This document shows positions 44,512-55,089 of a stretch of 64,000 nt of DNA, in pieces. The first letter of the stretch is position 1, and each line of letters starts with the position of its first letter. The position numbers and the translations under genes were made by a program. The notes under the pieces were generated by a model that was not told the origin of the DNA, made no database searches, and was given only the letters and a program-made list of their open reading frames with translations. Source of the stretch: Lophius americanus (Eukaryota; Chordata; Actinopteri; Lophiiformes; Lophiidae); NCBI GenBank assembly GCA_037951165.1, contig JBBDHG010000153.1:1304001-1368000 (forward strand). Reading direction: 5' to 3'.

Positions 44512-44960
44512 CTACTTCTTTTCAGCACGCGGGAGCTGATCTGGGATCATTACCCAGCCCTCTTCGACGGCATCTTTCATTACCAGATGACGGATGGAAG
44601 GAAGGCTGACCGGAGATCGGCGGTTCTGCAGACGAGACGTCAGATAAAAGCTTTGCTGAAAAGAAGGCATCAGGCCATGTACAGCAGAGCACCTCCATCG
44701 ATTATCACGTAATGACGGCCATAATGAGCCTTAATCAACATTCTCTTAACATCCTCCACCGCTAATGCATCCAACCCCACCCACCATCGCTCGCAGCTGA
44801 TCAATTACGGGGCCATTACAGTGAATGTCCTGCCCCGCTGCAAACATGCCATGCAGTCCACTCGCTGGTCTTGGCGGTGGCGGCAGCAAATGAATTTAGC
44901 GAACAATCTGAGGATCAATCCCATCACTTAGCCAATTAGACAATAGGGAGACAGACGCCC
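44512..44960. other. Candidate conserved non-coding element with exon-like open frame
   Basis: After CTACTTCTTTTCAG (AG at 44524-44525) a frame stays open to TAA at 44710-44712. Its middle reads RELIWDHYPALFDGIFHYQM and then TDGRKADRRSAVLQTRRQIK. I do not recognise it. It runs straight into a repeat-free part rich in homeodomain cores (GAGCCTTAATCAACATTC, GATCAATTACGGGGCCATTA, AGCCAATTAGACAATAGG). The whole may be a regulatory element that happens to be open, or an alternative exon. Confidence 0.4.
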
Positions 44961-44964
44961 ATTA

Positions 44965-45620
44965 CCGTAAGAACCAATCGATAGACGGAGCCAGGGCCCG
45001 AGGCGGGCTGTCTGGTGCCGCCAGGGTTTGTGTTCAGCTAATGGAGGGGAAAAGAAGGCGGGGAAAGGGGGCGGGGCCAGGCAGGTGTTTTGATGGACTG
45101 TTTTGACAGGACGCTATTGACCAAGCTGGGAGGATGTTGATGCCGGGAGCCGGGAGGGTGTAAACATGACGGAGGAGAGAGTGGCGTGGGGCCGGACAGA
45201 CGCAGATCGATGACAGCGTGTGGGCCAGTCGACACTTTGACACTCCCGCTTTCACACTTTAGAGAGTTTAAGTGGCTAATTGGGGGCAGGTTGACAAGTT
45301 TCTGTAATTGCATTTGAAAAATGACTCGGGTTAATTCCATTACTGTAAAACATTAAGCTGCGTAAAATAATAGGCCTCAAAACTTTATGAATAAACAAAT
45401 GCAGCCACATTTGTTAAAAAAAAACACAGAGTTGTTGTTGTTTACATGCCCCCATTATGATTCCCATACTAACTGAGAGGCATATTATTATTTTTTTAAT
45501 TTTACATGATTACTGAGGTTTAATTATTGTTTATGAATGAATGGATGTCGTGTTGTTTACCAGGTACGCTGGAGAAAAACAACGTTTCAGGACACCGACT
45601 TTATTATATATACGATTAGA
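44965..45620. other. Unassigned intergenic DNA
   Basis: About 44965-45330 continues as non-repetitive sequence, followed by AT-rich DNA. No gene is seen. Confidence 0.5.
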
Positions 45621-45624
45621 ACAC

Positions 45625-45845
45625 TACCACTGATAAGCCATAACATTAAAACCACATGCCTCACATTGTCTACATGCCCCCTTTTGCTGCAGAACATTTC
45701 TGTGATGCTTTCTGTGTTCTGACACCTCGCTATCAAAAACGGTAGTAACTTTTTCAACAGTTGGTTCCACAGAACATCTTCTGGTGGTTCGGACCACATG
45801 GGCTAGTCTCCTCTCCACAAACGTATCTGTGCGCTATGGACTTCC
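45625..45845 (-). mobile_element. Tc1-like transposon remnant
   Basis: The minus-strand translation reads VRTTRRCSVEPTVEKVTTVF and then SEVSEHRKHH, the VRSHRRATVAQIAEKV...KVSEHTVHR block with substitutions. The + strand shows the joined terminus AAGCCATAACATTAAAACCA, CATGCCTCACATTGT. As in the copy at 9466, the catalytic part has been deleted between the DNA-binding region and the terminus. Confidence 0.8.
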
Positions 45846-46485
45846 ACGGCCTTGTCGCCGAATCACCGGCGTGATCTCTTTGTTTTGAACCCGTTCTGTT
45901 GTTGACACCATATTTGACTATTTTAGATTTGGTTAGGATTCAAAGTTTTCATATCAAAGGCGACATTCCCGCTGTGCAAGTGGCTGAAAGAAGGTTACAG
46001 TAGGACTACCCCTAAAAAAGTTTATGAATGGCACATCAATAGTTTTCTAAGTAGGTTCTGAACTCTTTAAAAATCATGAATTAACTGTTAGAACTTCTTA
46101 GATCTTGATTTTTTTTTTTTGTCATTCTTTTTGGGAATCCTCTGACACCCTCCTAACCGGTGTACCGATGGAGGTATTTTTTTAATACCCATGCCATGAC
46201 CGAGACGGTTTGGAAATCAAATTCCCGTCTAAGTCTAAGTCTCAATAAACACATAAAAAAACAAAAAATGACAATGTTGCACGCTAAATCCGTTAACTTG
46301 TATTGATTGTCAAACCTGTTCTATAAGTTGCTTGTAATAGTTGATTAATGATGTACAAGGTTGTTTCCAACTCAACCATAAACCATAACTAGGTGTTAAA
46401 TGTTTTCTTGCAGGCATCATGTTAGCGTTGCTGTTGCTTTACCTCAGTGATATCGTTGACATTGCGATGAAGATAATGGGTCGTC

Positions 46486-46600
46486 TGCAGCTCAGTGGGA
46501 AGAACGGTCCTCCCCCAATTGGAAGATTGGCAGGTCGGTCCGTCTGCTTCACAGTTGCTACCCACAGATCACGATGAGTGCTGTACGCGATTAATAAAGG
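46486..46600 (+). mobile_element. Possible tRNA-derived SINE fragment
   Basis: CTGCAGCTCAGTGGGAAGAA has an A-box-like AGCTCAGTGG. About 45 bp later GGCAGGTCGGTCCGTCTGC is in the place of a B box. The tail ATTAATAAAGGTTAC resembles SINE ends. The match is weak. Confidence 0.4.
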
Positions 46601-46699
46601 TTACTTTATTATGTTGTACGATAATGTTGAAAACCCGGATCTGAGCCAAAACTCACTGGGTTCTTTTCAGATCCATTCTCCGTCCTTCTACTATGTCAC

Positions 46700-46790
46700 A
46701 TTGATATCTGTCGGGTAGTTTCTGTGTAATCCTGCTGACAAACAAACAAAGAATATGGATAAAAAAGATAACCACCTTGGAGTTTATCTA
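46700..46790 (+). repeat. Right end of the 'GGAGGTAA' fish repeat
   Basis: GTGTAATCCTGCTGACAAAC, AAACAAAGAATATGG and AAGATAACCACCTTGGAG match the terminus at 39480-39545. Confidence 0.55.
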
Positions 46791-47329
46791 ATATATAAAA
46801 ACAAACTTCTAGTGAATGAATTGCACGGTTCCCAAAAAATATAGTATATCTATTCAATGCCTTTTTTTTTTTTTTTATTGTGCATCAACTTCAGGTTTAT
46901 GCACGTCATGTGGAAAAGACAAGCTTAAAGGGAAAAATAAACGTTGTAGGTTATGGGGTTGTGACCATGAGAGAAGCCCCTGAGATGTGAGCCGGCACAG
47001 AGTCGGCCCAGAAAGCTGCATAGATTAAGATCAGAGCGTATCAGCTGCAGGAAGGATTGCGAGGGAAAAAAATAAATGGCTCTGATAACGCTTGTGGTCT
47101 AGACAGAGGGAAACATTTTTTATGATCCCCACTTACAATCTACATGGAGTGATTGGGAAAACCCTTGGTTAGCGTCTGTGTGTATGTGTGCGTGAAAAAC
47201 ACGATCCCTCTCCATGTCTGCGTTAAAATCATCGTGTTCCTCTGCAGGATGGTGTCCTGTATCCTCTGGGTACTTTTTACACGCCGCTGCTCTCGACGCC
47301 TCAACCAAATCCAGTGGGCTCAGTAAACA

Positions 47330-47671
47330 GTGATGGTGAACAATCCCACCATGATCCTATCCGGTTGGAATAAAAATATTGGAATAAATATTATCAGTGT
47401 TGATAGGAATGAGTGTAAAAATGGCCTGAACATCAAACAACGGTTTTGCTGTATTCCACAGTGGAAACCTCGACAGTATCGCTGGCTGGGAACTACTCTG
47501 GATATCCGAAAAACCGACGAGGATTTCCCCTCGAGGACGCCTCAACCGGTTTGTAGGATATGTTGGCCCAAAGTGGACACTGAAGGAGGAAACACGTCTA
47601 AGTTGTTCCCCCATCTTTGCAAACGTTATCCCTCTGTGCAGATTATGACTTTAATACTAAACCGTAAATGA
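47330..47671 (+). pseudogene. BED-type zinc finger of a hAT transposase, remnant
   Basis: A 113-codon frame contains PQPVCRICWPKVDTEGGNTS and KLFPHLCKRYPS. This matches the BED finger of hAT-family transposases and ZBED proteins: C-x2-C, then TxGGNTSNLxxHLxxxH. The two cysteines are coded at 47552 and 47561 and the first histidine at 47612. The second histidine of the finger is replaced, and no dimerisation or catalytic domain follows, so the protein is not functional. The first 45 residues show no similarity I know. Confidence 0.7.
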
Positions 47672-47689
47672 ACACTCAGACTGGTCCTC

Positions 47690-47965
47690 TCTCTTACTCT
47701 TCATCCGTTCAGCACCTTGGTTTATTCTCTGCTCCACACTCTTAGACTTTGAACGCGACATTATCTTAAACAAACATTTTTCCGTCATTTCCTGTTCCTC
47801 TCTGGTCCTAACCAGTACCCTAGGTTAAGAAGAATTCTCGATTAATGGTTGAGTTACTGCCTGCCTCTAAATCTACTGACAACTCCAACACACTCTCTGA
47901 GTATCCCTCAAATACTCTTTTTTAGTCCTTTAAACTCACTTTGCATATTTTTCAATGCTTTTTTA
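47690..47965 (+). repeat. Partial copy of the 30.8-kb repeat family
   Basis: GTCATTTCCTGTTCCTCTCT, GAGTTACTGCCTGCCTCTAA, ATCTACTGACAACTCCAACA, CACTCTCTGAGTATC align by eye with 31308-31442. CTCAAATACTCT also occurs at 39.1 kb. Confidence 0.65.
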
Positions 47966-48680
47966 ACTCAAATTAGACATTACTCATATATGAAATTAAA
48001 TATACATCCACTAAGATGCGTTCCTGGACGAAATGAGTCATTAAATCCAAGTTCTGAAAACAATAAATAGTACACTATCTGGTAGTAAAAACCAGCTAGC
48101 TTATAATTTGCTAACTTCAAACCGTCATTGCTAGCTTTATGCTACTTAAAGCAGTTAAAGGTTTTGTAGGACAAATCTCCCGTAAAACCTTCATTATTTT
48201 CCTACAACTATAGATTTATGTAGTTAAACTAACATTCCGAAACAATGAAAACATCCATATGCAATCGCTTATTCGCTAGCTAATTAACAAATGCAAGCGG
48301 GCAAATCCAGTAAATAGACAGTCCCCCTACGCTACATATTTTATCATTCAGCGTTTTTCTTGAAAACTTTCTACCAGTTTGGACCATGACATCAAATGTG
48401 TGTAGCTTTACGAATCGAGCTTTTGTGTCGTGTTCAGGAAAATGGTATGTTGTTAAGAACCTGTAAATAGTCGTACAAAGTGGAGCGTGAACACCAGACT
48501 GCTCAATGCTATAACGTATTATATTTATGTTGACATCACAGCTCTATCATAGATGTCATCCTGTTTATTATAACAGTACAACTCATGCCAGAAAAGAAGT
48601 AGCTGTTGCTTTAACACTCTGATCTTGATATAATGATAAATAAAAAAAACAGTTTTTCTTCCAAGTTAAATACAGTTTGA

Positions 48681-48686
48681 TTTATT
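48681..48686 (-). promoter_or_regulatory. Possible poly(A) signal on the minus strand
   Basis: TTTATT on the + strand gives AATAAA on the minus strand, about 310 bp downstream of the stop of the minus-strand frame at 48997-49269. AT-rich DNA yields such hexamers often. Confidence 0.15.
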
Positions 48687-48996
48687 TCTATAGAAATAAT
48701 ACATTTTGTAAAGATTCTATTCCTTTTCATCCTTTCTTTCCAATCAGAATATGTACAGCTATCATGTTTGAATTCAATTTTTATTTTTATTTACATCTAT
48801 ATAAAAGCAAGATTAATAATAACATTGAAAGATGTCGTATTCTGAGACGGCGACCGTTGACTTCAAGTCTTTTAACCGTTTCAGTCGTAGTTATTACACT
48901 CACAACTGGCTCTCGACAAGGTCAATAGATCTTAGCGATAAAAGCTTCAAAAGAAATACGCTGTTGAAGGCACTCATGTTTAAGAGAGGTTCGTTT

Positions 48997-49269
48997 TTAT
49001 ACGTTTAAAGTATTCTGCACTGCTTTAGGTATGGTATATCTCATTTTCTCACAGCTTCCATCCAGCAAAGACGTTTGAACAAAATCTTCTTCACATGGAA
49101 AGTAAAACTTGTGACCCTTTAAACATTCTTTTGAAAGCATCAGAAACGGGAAAGCAGTGTTTTCATCGTCGTTGCATATGAATCCATCTTTTTTTGAAAG
49201 GCGCATGTAAGACATCAGATCAGATGTCGAGACGGCTCTGAAATACGTCGGGCTTCTTTTGCTCGCCAA
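48997..49269 (-). CDS. Unrecognised 90-codon open frame
   Basis: A minus-strand ATG frame begins MASKRSPTYFRAVSTSDLMS and ends KAVQNTLNV. Its composition is balanced (five Cys/His-free stretches, several aromatic residues, no low complexity), unlike most chance frames nearby, and a minus-strand AATAAA lies about 310 bp downstream. I recognise no domain, signal peptide or membrane segment. It could be part of a decayed transposon, a terminal exon of a minus-strand gene, or chance. The last is most likely. Confidence 0.15.
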   Translation of the reverse strand: MASKRSPTYFRAVSTSDLMSYMRLSKKDGFICNDDENTAFPFLMLSKECLKGHKFYFPCEEDFVQTSLLDGSCEKMRYTIPKAVQNTLNV

Positions 49270-50110
49270 CGTTCAGTGTGACCGAAAAAAAAAGAAAAAG
49301 GTTTTGTGGCACCGTGTCATAATCTTTCTATGAAAAAGAAGTTGTGGGTTTGGCTTCATACACTTCACATATTTATATTCATCTAAGTGTTATAGGTAAT
49401 ACTGCTCAGGAGAATTTATTTGAAGGAGTCCACTATAGTATACATTCAGAGTTATTATCTGCAGTACTCCCTCTATCCCATGCAGATGTTTTGTTTTCTT
49501 GAGGTTATGTATTTTGCACGCCTTTGTATGTGTAGAGCTACCGGACTGCCTTTCATTGTTCTGCAACAGTGACAATAAAGATCTTTTGGATTCATGTTCT
49601 GGTGGAACCTGCTGGTAGATACGTTGGCCTAGTTCTGATCCCACTTTTGCTCTTTGTGGTTTTCTCCTCACGTTCTCCCTTGTGCTCCTTCGTATCTCGT
49701 TGTCCAGTTTCTCGCCACCATCCACCATCCAGTCCAAGTATCAGAGAAAACCACCAGTTAATCATCACCACCCTCCAAAATGTACAATAAATTATCTTCC
49801 AAACCAACCTTCTGTCTCTAAATCTGCCTTTGGGTCCAGATCTAAAACAGTAACAGGTTTGTTTGAACACAGAAACATTTCATAAATACTAATACTGAAT
49901 GGAGCCAGACATGAAGTAATGATTAACAAAAATGAGCAGGCTGGGAGGAATTTGGTAGAACTAGTACATCCCTGGGACCAGGAGAGCGATCCATGTGGGC
50001 TACAGCCTTTGAATGAGTCTGCAAACACACTGTTGCACATTTGGACCATAAAATGCGACATGAAAGGAGGATGACGGAGAAATTTGATCTCAGATTATTA
50101 ATCTTGCTAA
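49270..50110. other. Unassigned intergenic DNA
   Basis: Minus-strand frames at 49390-49737 and 49592-49870 are open for about 100 codons but have no recognisable domain. No repeat is recognised. Confidence 0.45.
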
Positions 50111-50114
50111 CAAG

Positions 50115-50490
50115 AAAACTAGTTCTATCAAGGGTTTATACCCGAAAGTCCCCAAGTGTAGTAAAGTAAACATGAACTTTTAGAGTGATTTATGATCAAT
50201 CTGAGATCATAAGTGCCACAAACCCGGATTAAATCGGACCAACGGTGAGGAAGTTATATCCCAACAACAGTATTTTTCATGAGAAAGCTCCTCTAGTGAG
50301 TAAAATGTAAACTTTCAGGGTGAAATGTGATGCAGATCTCCACGAGTCGATTCATCTGCACCAAATTTGGACCAGCGGTTGAGAAATTATGGCCTGAAAA
50401 GATTTATAGACAAAGCTCTCCTTAGTGTGGGGAAATATACAACCAACTTTCCCCAAATCAGTCCAGTTCTTGCTCGCACTAAGACGAACT
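50115..50490 (+). repeat. R1 family copy showing two modules
   Basis: Module phrases occur twice: AAATCGGACCAACGGTGAGG at about 50224 and AATTTGGACCAGCGGTTGAG at about 50364, and likewise GTAAACATGAACTTTTAG and GTAAAATGTAAACTTTCAGG about 135-140 bp apart. It ends ATACAACCAACTTTCCCCAA, ATCAGTCCAGTTCTTGCTCG. Confidence 0.85.
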
Positions 50491-50494
50491 CTTG

Positions 50495-52227
50495 CGTAAC
50501 ATTGACGAACTCTTGGATCGTTGGCTCTTTGCTATCAGACAGGAATTGAATTGCGGCTCCCTGTTAATGTAAAATGTCTTTGAGATTTTAATGAGGAAGT
50601 CTCCTCACTATAACCAAGACCATTATAGAATATAGAACCAAAAAAAATAGTGGCAGTAACGAAAAAAAAAACATTGCAAGTTGACTAATGTCAATTTCAC
50701 CCATTTGTAATGTCTTTATTTCCAACTCCTGCTAACGTTTCACTTGTTCGTCTTCTTCAGAGCAAGAGAAAAGTAAGTGGAGATCAGGTCAATAGGTGAA
50801 CAGGACATTCTCGTGATTGGTAACAAAGAAAAACCCTGATCTGTTGGTCTGGCAAAAAATTCAGAATGTGTGATTCAACGACTTCAAGTCTGTTCAGAGA
50901 AAACGTTTGATGGTAAAGTCATCATTTGAGAATAACAAACTAACACACAAGGGAAGAAGCTACCACTTCTAAACCTTTACTAGTCAACCGTAATGGAACA
51001 GCCTTTGATAAATCCTTCACCGTCACAGAGGAAGTAGCTATAACTCCATAGTCCATATTCTGAGTATTATTATTATAATGATTATTATTATGCTTCTCTG
51101 CACCAGCTTTGTCCCTCAGTGTCTGAGGGAGATGACCAGAATTCAGACGCGGCAGTCATCACAGCAGTGGTAGCGTCAGGAAGACAAATGTTGATGGAGA
51201 ACTCTCAAAAATGCTGCTACTGATTACGGCTCCGGCCAATCGCACACATCCATTTCTCACGAAACTAGTACGATGCTCCTCCCTTTTCTCATTTCAGCTG
51301 CAGAGGAAAGGTGCAGCGGGACGGAGTAAGGGTGGGCAAAACCGTCCATCAGAGGCGGGTCGAGCCGGGACACGGCCCATAAGGAGCCGCATGAAGCCCC
51401 AAAAGTTATTAACCCTGCTACCCGGGCCCATTTTGTCTTCATCAATTCTTAAACTCATAAGACTCCCTGCCTCTCTACTTTTCCAAATTGTGCCATCTAT
51501 CAAGCGTGTCGCAACTCCCTTCTTCTTCTGCTGTTCCTCTCTCGCTCTTACGGTTCTCTCTCTTGTGGTTCTCGCTCTCGCTGCTGAACAAGGCAGCGCG
51601 ACAGCGGATTTTCAAATCATCCCCAAACCTAAAGGATGAGCTGTTTTTTATGGCCGTTATTGACTTCAGTACCCCGATATTCCATTTTCTCTCTCTCCTT
51701 CCCCAAATCCTCCATCCCCTTAAATCTCTCCTTCCCTTGATCCCTCTCTCCATCTTACTTTATCTTCCCCTCCTCTCCTCTCCTCCTCCTCCTCTCTCTC
51801 TCGCCTGTCTCCCTTTTATCTCGTCCGTTTCGCTGCTGGTTTCTCATTGTGGTGGACCGGCTGGTCCTCTTCCTCTCTCCTCTTCCTCTCCCTCTCTCCA
51901 TCTCTCTAATTACGCGTAGAGACAAAGGCATCTGATTCTCCCTCCTCCCACTCAGAGCTGTCAGGCCTGGTGTAGGAGAGAGTTAATTTCACACTTACTG
52001 CATGCTTTAATTAAAAAGGGGTGAGGGAGGGGCGGGAGTGGAGAAAAATGGATGGATACACGCGTTCAGTCAAACAACGCACAAAGGGTGGCCTGTGTGC
52101 TCCTCATATTTGCGAAGACGCATGATGTTTGTGCTGCGGTGCCTGCAGGTATGCATGTAATTTGAGATGTGTAGGTGTTCATCTCATCACATGCAAAGTT
52201 CACGTCTTTGCTCCTCAGGTGGATGAC

Positions 52228-52230
<3 letters not shown>
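50495..52230. other. Unassigned intergenic DNA with CT-rich tract
   Basis: Bases 51300-51440 are repeat-free and CG-containing. Bases 51470-51910 are strongly pyrimidine-rich on the + strand and generate long Ser/Leu/Pro frames. A short (CT)/(CCT) core is at 51770-51810. TTAATTAAAAAGG at 52008 ends a possible conserved piece. No gene is seen. Confidence 0.45.
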
Positions 52231-52258
<28 letters not shown>

Positions 52259-52260
52259 CC
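52229..52260. repeat. (TTC)n microsatellite
   Basis: About ten TTC units. Confidence 0.95.
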
Positions 52261-52539
52261 CCCTCAGTGGCAACAGACTGTATTTTTAGCATCATGAGGA
52301 ATCAATTGGACTGTAAGGAGTTGCCATGAGGACCCCTGTCCCACCTGTAGTGGGTGTGTAAGCCTTTTTCACACAGACTTGGTCCTGTGCTAAAACAAAC
52401 ACGCTCATAAAAGCAGAAATGAGGTGAGAGAACGTTCCGGCATTATGAACGGCACCGCCCCCCCATCCCGCAATCATTCTCACTCAAACAGCACATGATA
52501 ACACTTGTTAAGCTATTGAGATGTGGATGATAGTGGTTA

Positions 52540-52740
52540 CACCCTCCATTGTCAAATCGGGTAATTTATCACCCTCATCCGCCGCGAGTAGCGGCGAGAC
52601 CGCGATCTAAGCGAGACATGCTCTATCTCTTATCTCCGCCGGCCAGTCATTGGAATTCTCTGCTGATATGTACCGGTTTATAAACAACGCTCTTTTTCTC
52701 TTCGCTGCTCCAATTCGCATTATTTAATCTCCCCCACACC
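52540..52740. other. Candidate conserved non-coding element
   Basis: CAAATCGGGTAATTTATCAC, CGCCGCGAGTAGCGGCGAG (itself a small hairpin), CGATCTAAGCGAGACATGCT and TTATAAACAACGCTC lie in non-repetitive sequence with many CG dinucleotides. Confidence 0.32.
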
Positions 52741-52914
52741 TACAGAAGATGTGACTGGGGATGTTAAAAGAGTCCTGTGGCTGAGCTTGTTTCTCTGTTT
52801 GTCCAGATGTTGCTCAGCCACAAACAGTTTTTGTAAACCTGTGGATTTGCATTTCATTGTTGGAATTTATATCCCGGAAAAGTCCGTGATATCAGCAGGG
52901 TTCTCATTCTTTCG

Positions 52915-53035
52915 GTCACTCCCCCGAGCTCATGACCACAGGTGAGGGTTGGGACGTAGATGGACTGGTAAATGGAGAGCTTTGCCACTCAGCTTTCTCT
53001 TCACCACAATGGAGCACTACAACAAACTCTTCTAG
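52915..53035 (-). mobile_element. LINE reverse transcriptase fragment
   Basis: AGGTGAGGGTTGGGACGTAG, ATGGACTGGTAAATGGAGAG, CTTTGCCACTCAGC aligns by eye with 30190-30245 and is the same minus-strand region (inverse of the RELSxKAKLS coding block). It is directly followed by an R1 copy. Confidence 0.75.
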
Positions 53036-53039
53036 TTCA

Positions 53040-53665
53040 TATCTTACTCACTGGGGGGCGTATTCTTTAACGACAAACACAGATTTCCGGACATAACTCA
53101 AAAAATATTTCATGGATTTCATTTTCTATGATCAGGAAGGAGGAAGAACTGGGTTGATTTTGGTAAACCTCGGTTGTATATTTCCAACACTAGGCTGATT
53201 TTTTTCAATCAGTGGTCCCATTTAGTCCAAATTTTGTGCACATGAACCGACTTGAGGAGATCTTTCTTGTATATGTAGTGTTTTACTCTTAATTGTTCAT
53301 ACTTTACAGAGACCTTAGTGTGAGGAAGAACTGGATTGAGTTGGTGAAAGGTCGGTTTTATATTTTGGACGCTAGAAGGAGATTTATCTTCAAGAGTTCG
53401 TCCCTAATTTCTCAACTATTTAGCCCAAATTTTAGTACATATAAATGGACTCAGAGATATTTTCATGTATCATATTTTACTTAAAGGGTTCAGATTTTAC
53501 TCACAAGGGGGAACTTTATTTCTGAATAACATTGTTTTTCGGACATAACTTCACATTTAATTCACCAATTCCCCTGCGTTGTACAAGCAATCAAGGGGAT
53601 TGCTTGTACAACGCAGGGGAATTGGTGAATTTTCGGGGACATACCCCTACTGTCGTGGACAAGAG
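53040..53665 (-). repeat. Longest R1 family copy, ending in a hairpin
   Basis: It holds two runs of the module GTGAGGAAGAACTGGATTGA / AGGAGGAAGAACTGGGTTGA (about 53143 and 53321), and both CACATGAACCGACTTGAGGA and CATATAAATGGACTCAGAGA. Its right end has the inverted terminal module, with ACCCCTACTGTCGTGGACAA and GAGCGTAGG. The terminal ACAAGCAATC segment is duplicated in inverted form. Confidence 0.85.
53559..53631. repeat. Perfect inverted repeat, 34-bp arms, 5-bp spacer
   Basis: The left arm (53559-53592) contains CCCCTGCGTTGTACAAGCAA. The right arm (53598-53631) contains TTGCTTGTACAACGCAGGGG. All 34 bases pair. The spacer is AAGGG. The arms are two copies of the R1 terminal module head to head. 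Confidence 0.95.
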
Positions 53666-53669
53666 CGTA

Positions 53670-54125
53670 GGTCTTGGTTTAGGAAGGAAGTAGAACGCTA
53701 ACATCCTTATATTCTTACATGAAATGTAAGATTGTCCTGATTGTTAATATCTATCGCGTTTTCAGTTTTTCACACTCCTTCTGTTTAGACTTGAAACCCA
53801 TGAAACAGCGTGACATGTTGGATCCTCCCACCTTGAGCATGATGGGAGAGGAGAATGGCCACCGTGTGAAGATGTTACAGGCTCCTCGGTACGAGGGGCT
53901 CCAGCTTGAGGACATGTCCCATAACGGACCCCAAAGTCTCTCATGTTCACTTGCTGCATGAGTCGGTCAGTAAAGATGACATTCCACTGTTTGCACCTCA
54001 TGACACGCATGCGGCGTGTTTTTGGCGGACAGGTGTGGCCAAGTGTGGCGTTGTGCCTGAGTTCAGAGAGAATAAATGAGTCTCTCTGTTTGCAGTGCAG
54101 GAACGGCTCATTCTTTATTGAACGT
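53670..54125. other. Unassigned intergenic DNA
   Basis: An 80-codon plus-strand frame (53719-53961) with no recognisable domain crosses this stretch. No repeat is recognised. Confidence 0.4.
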
Positions 54126-54149
54126 GTGAGTGAAGCTCGATGTTACCTC

Positions 54150-54420
54150 CTGCTGCATGTTACCACTTCAGCTGCTACTGTCCGTTTTTTCAACCTTCTA
54201 CGGTATCGTCAAAATTTTCTGTCTTCTTCAATATGATTCTCTCCAATCATCTAGGTTCTTTCATGTAGCTGGTTCCCGCGCCCAGCCAACGCAGATCCAT
54301 CAACCTCATCATCCATCTATCTCAGCAGAATCATCAGCCACCGCCACCACCTCTGTCCAGACTCCAGCAGCCGCTGATGCTCAGGGCAGAAAAGCCTTCA
54401 ATCGCAATAAAATGCCAAAG
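54150..54420 (+). repeat. Second copy of the 40.33-kb repeat
   Basis: ATATGATTCTCTCCAATCAT, CTAGGTTCTTTCATGTAGCT, GGTTCCCGCGCCCAGCCAAC and ATCATCAGCCACCGCCACCA, CCTCTGTCCAGACTCC correspond in order to the copy at 40.53-40.67 kb. It also ends near an AATAAA (CGCAATAAAATGCC). Confidence 0.6.
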
Positions 54421-54424
54421 ACTT

Positions 54425-55085
54425 CTTACTACATCATCAAAACATCAACCCATTACTGCTTCCCACCTTGTGTTTATACAGATGTCCAATTCACATCTGG
54501 TACTACCCGCACTGCCATCTCAGTACTGGATCAGAGTGACGGAATAACGGTTTACCGGTCCCATGTTGAGTAAGCTGTGTTAAAGCGTCTAGGACACGCA
54601 GGACCTTCAAAGACACTGCGTGGAACCTCCGTAGGGTGTGTGTTCGTCCCCCACTATCAGACAGGAGCACAGCAGTATGGCTACGCCAATAGTGGACTTG
54701 CATGCCACAGCTGTGTTTAGCATGGCGTGGCTTAAGCAGATCCACACGGATGGATGGAAAACCTTATTCAGAAGCATAAATTACTCTGATATGTGGATTT
54801 TGGAGTGGAATTCTGCTTGACTGTCTATCCACAGGGTCAACATCTAAACATCTGTTGGGTTGAACGTATCCATAGAATTATATTAGAATTAGCTCCTGTT
54901 GAAAAAGTTGAAAACTGAATTAAGTGCGATTTGGAGACGTTCGTGCTGACGTCACATTCATCATGTCGCACAGTAGGTTCGGCGGTTTATCCTCTTTCTG
55001 TTCTAAACCGGGCCGTTCCGGCACAAAGCGTCATTAAGAAACGCACTATTTAAGACCAGCGTCATACGAGGACAACAGCTGCAGC
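54425..55085. other. Unassigned intergenic DNA
   Basis: The open frame through 54130-54573 is partly the repeat above and partly unknown sequence. There is no gene evidence. Confidence 0.45.
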
Positions 55086-55089
55086 CGCA

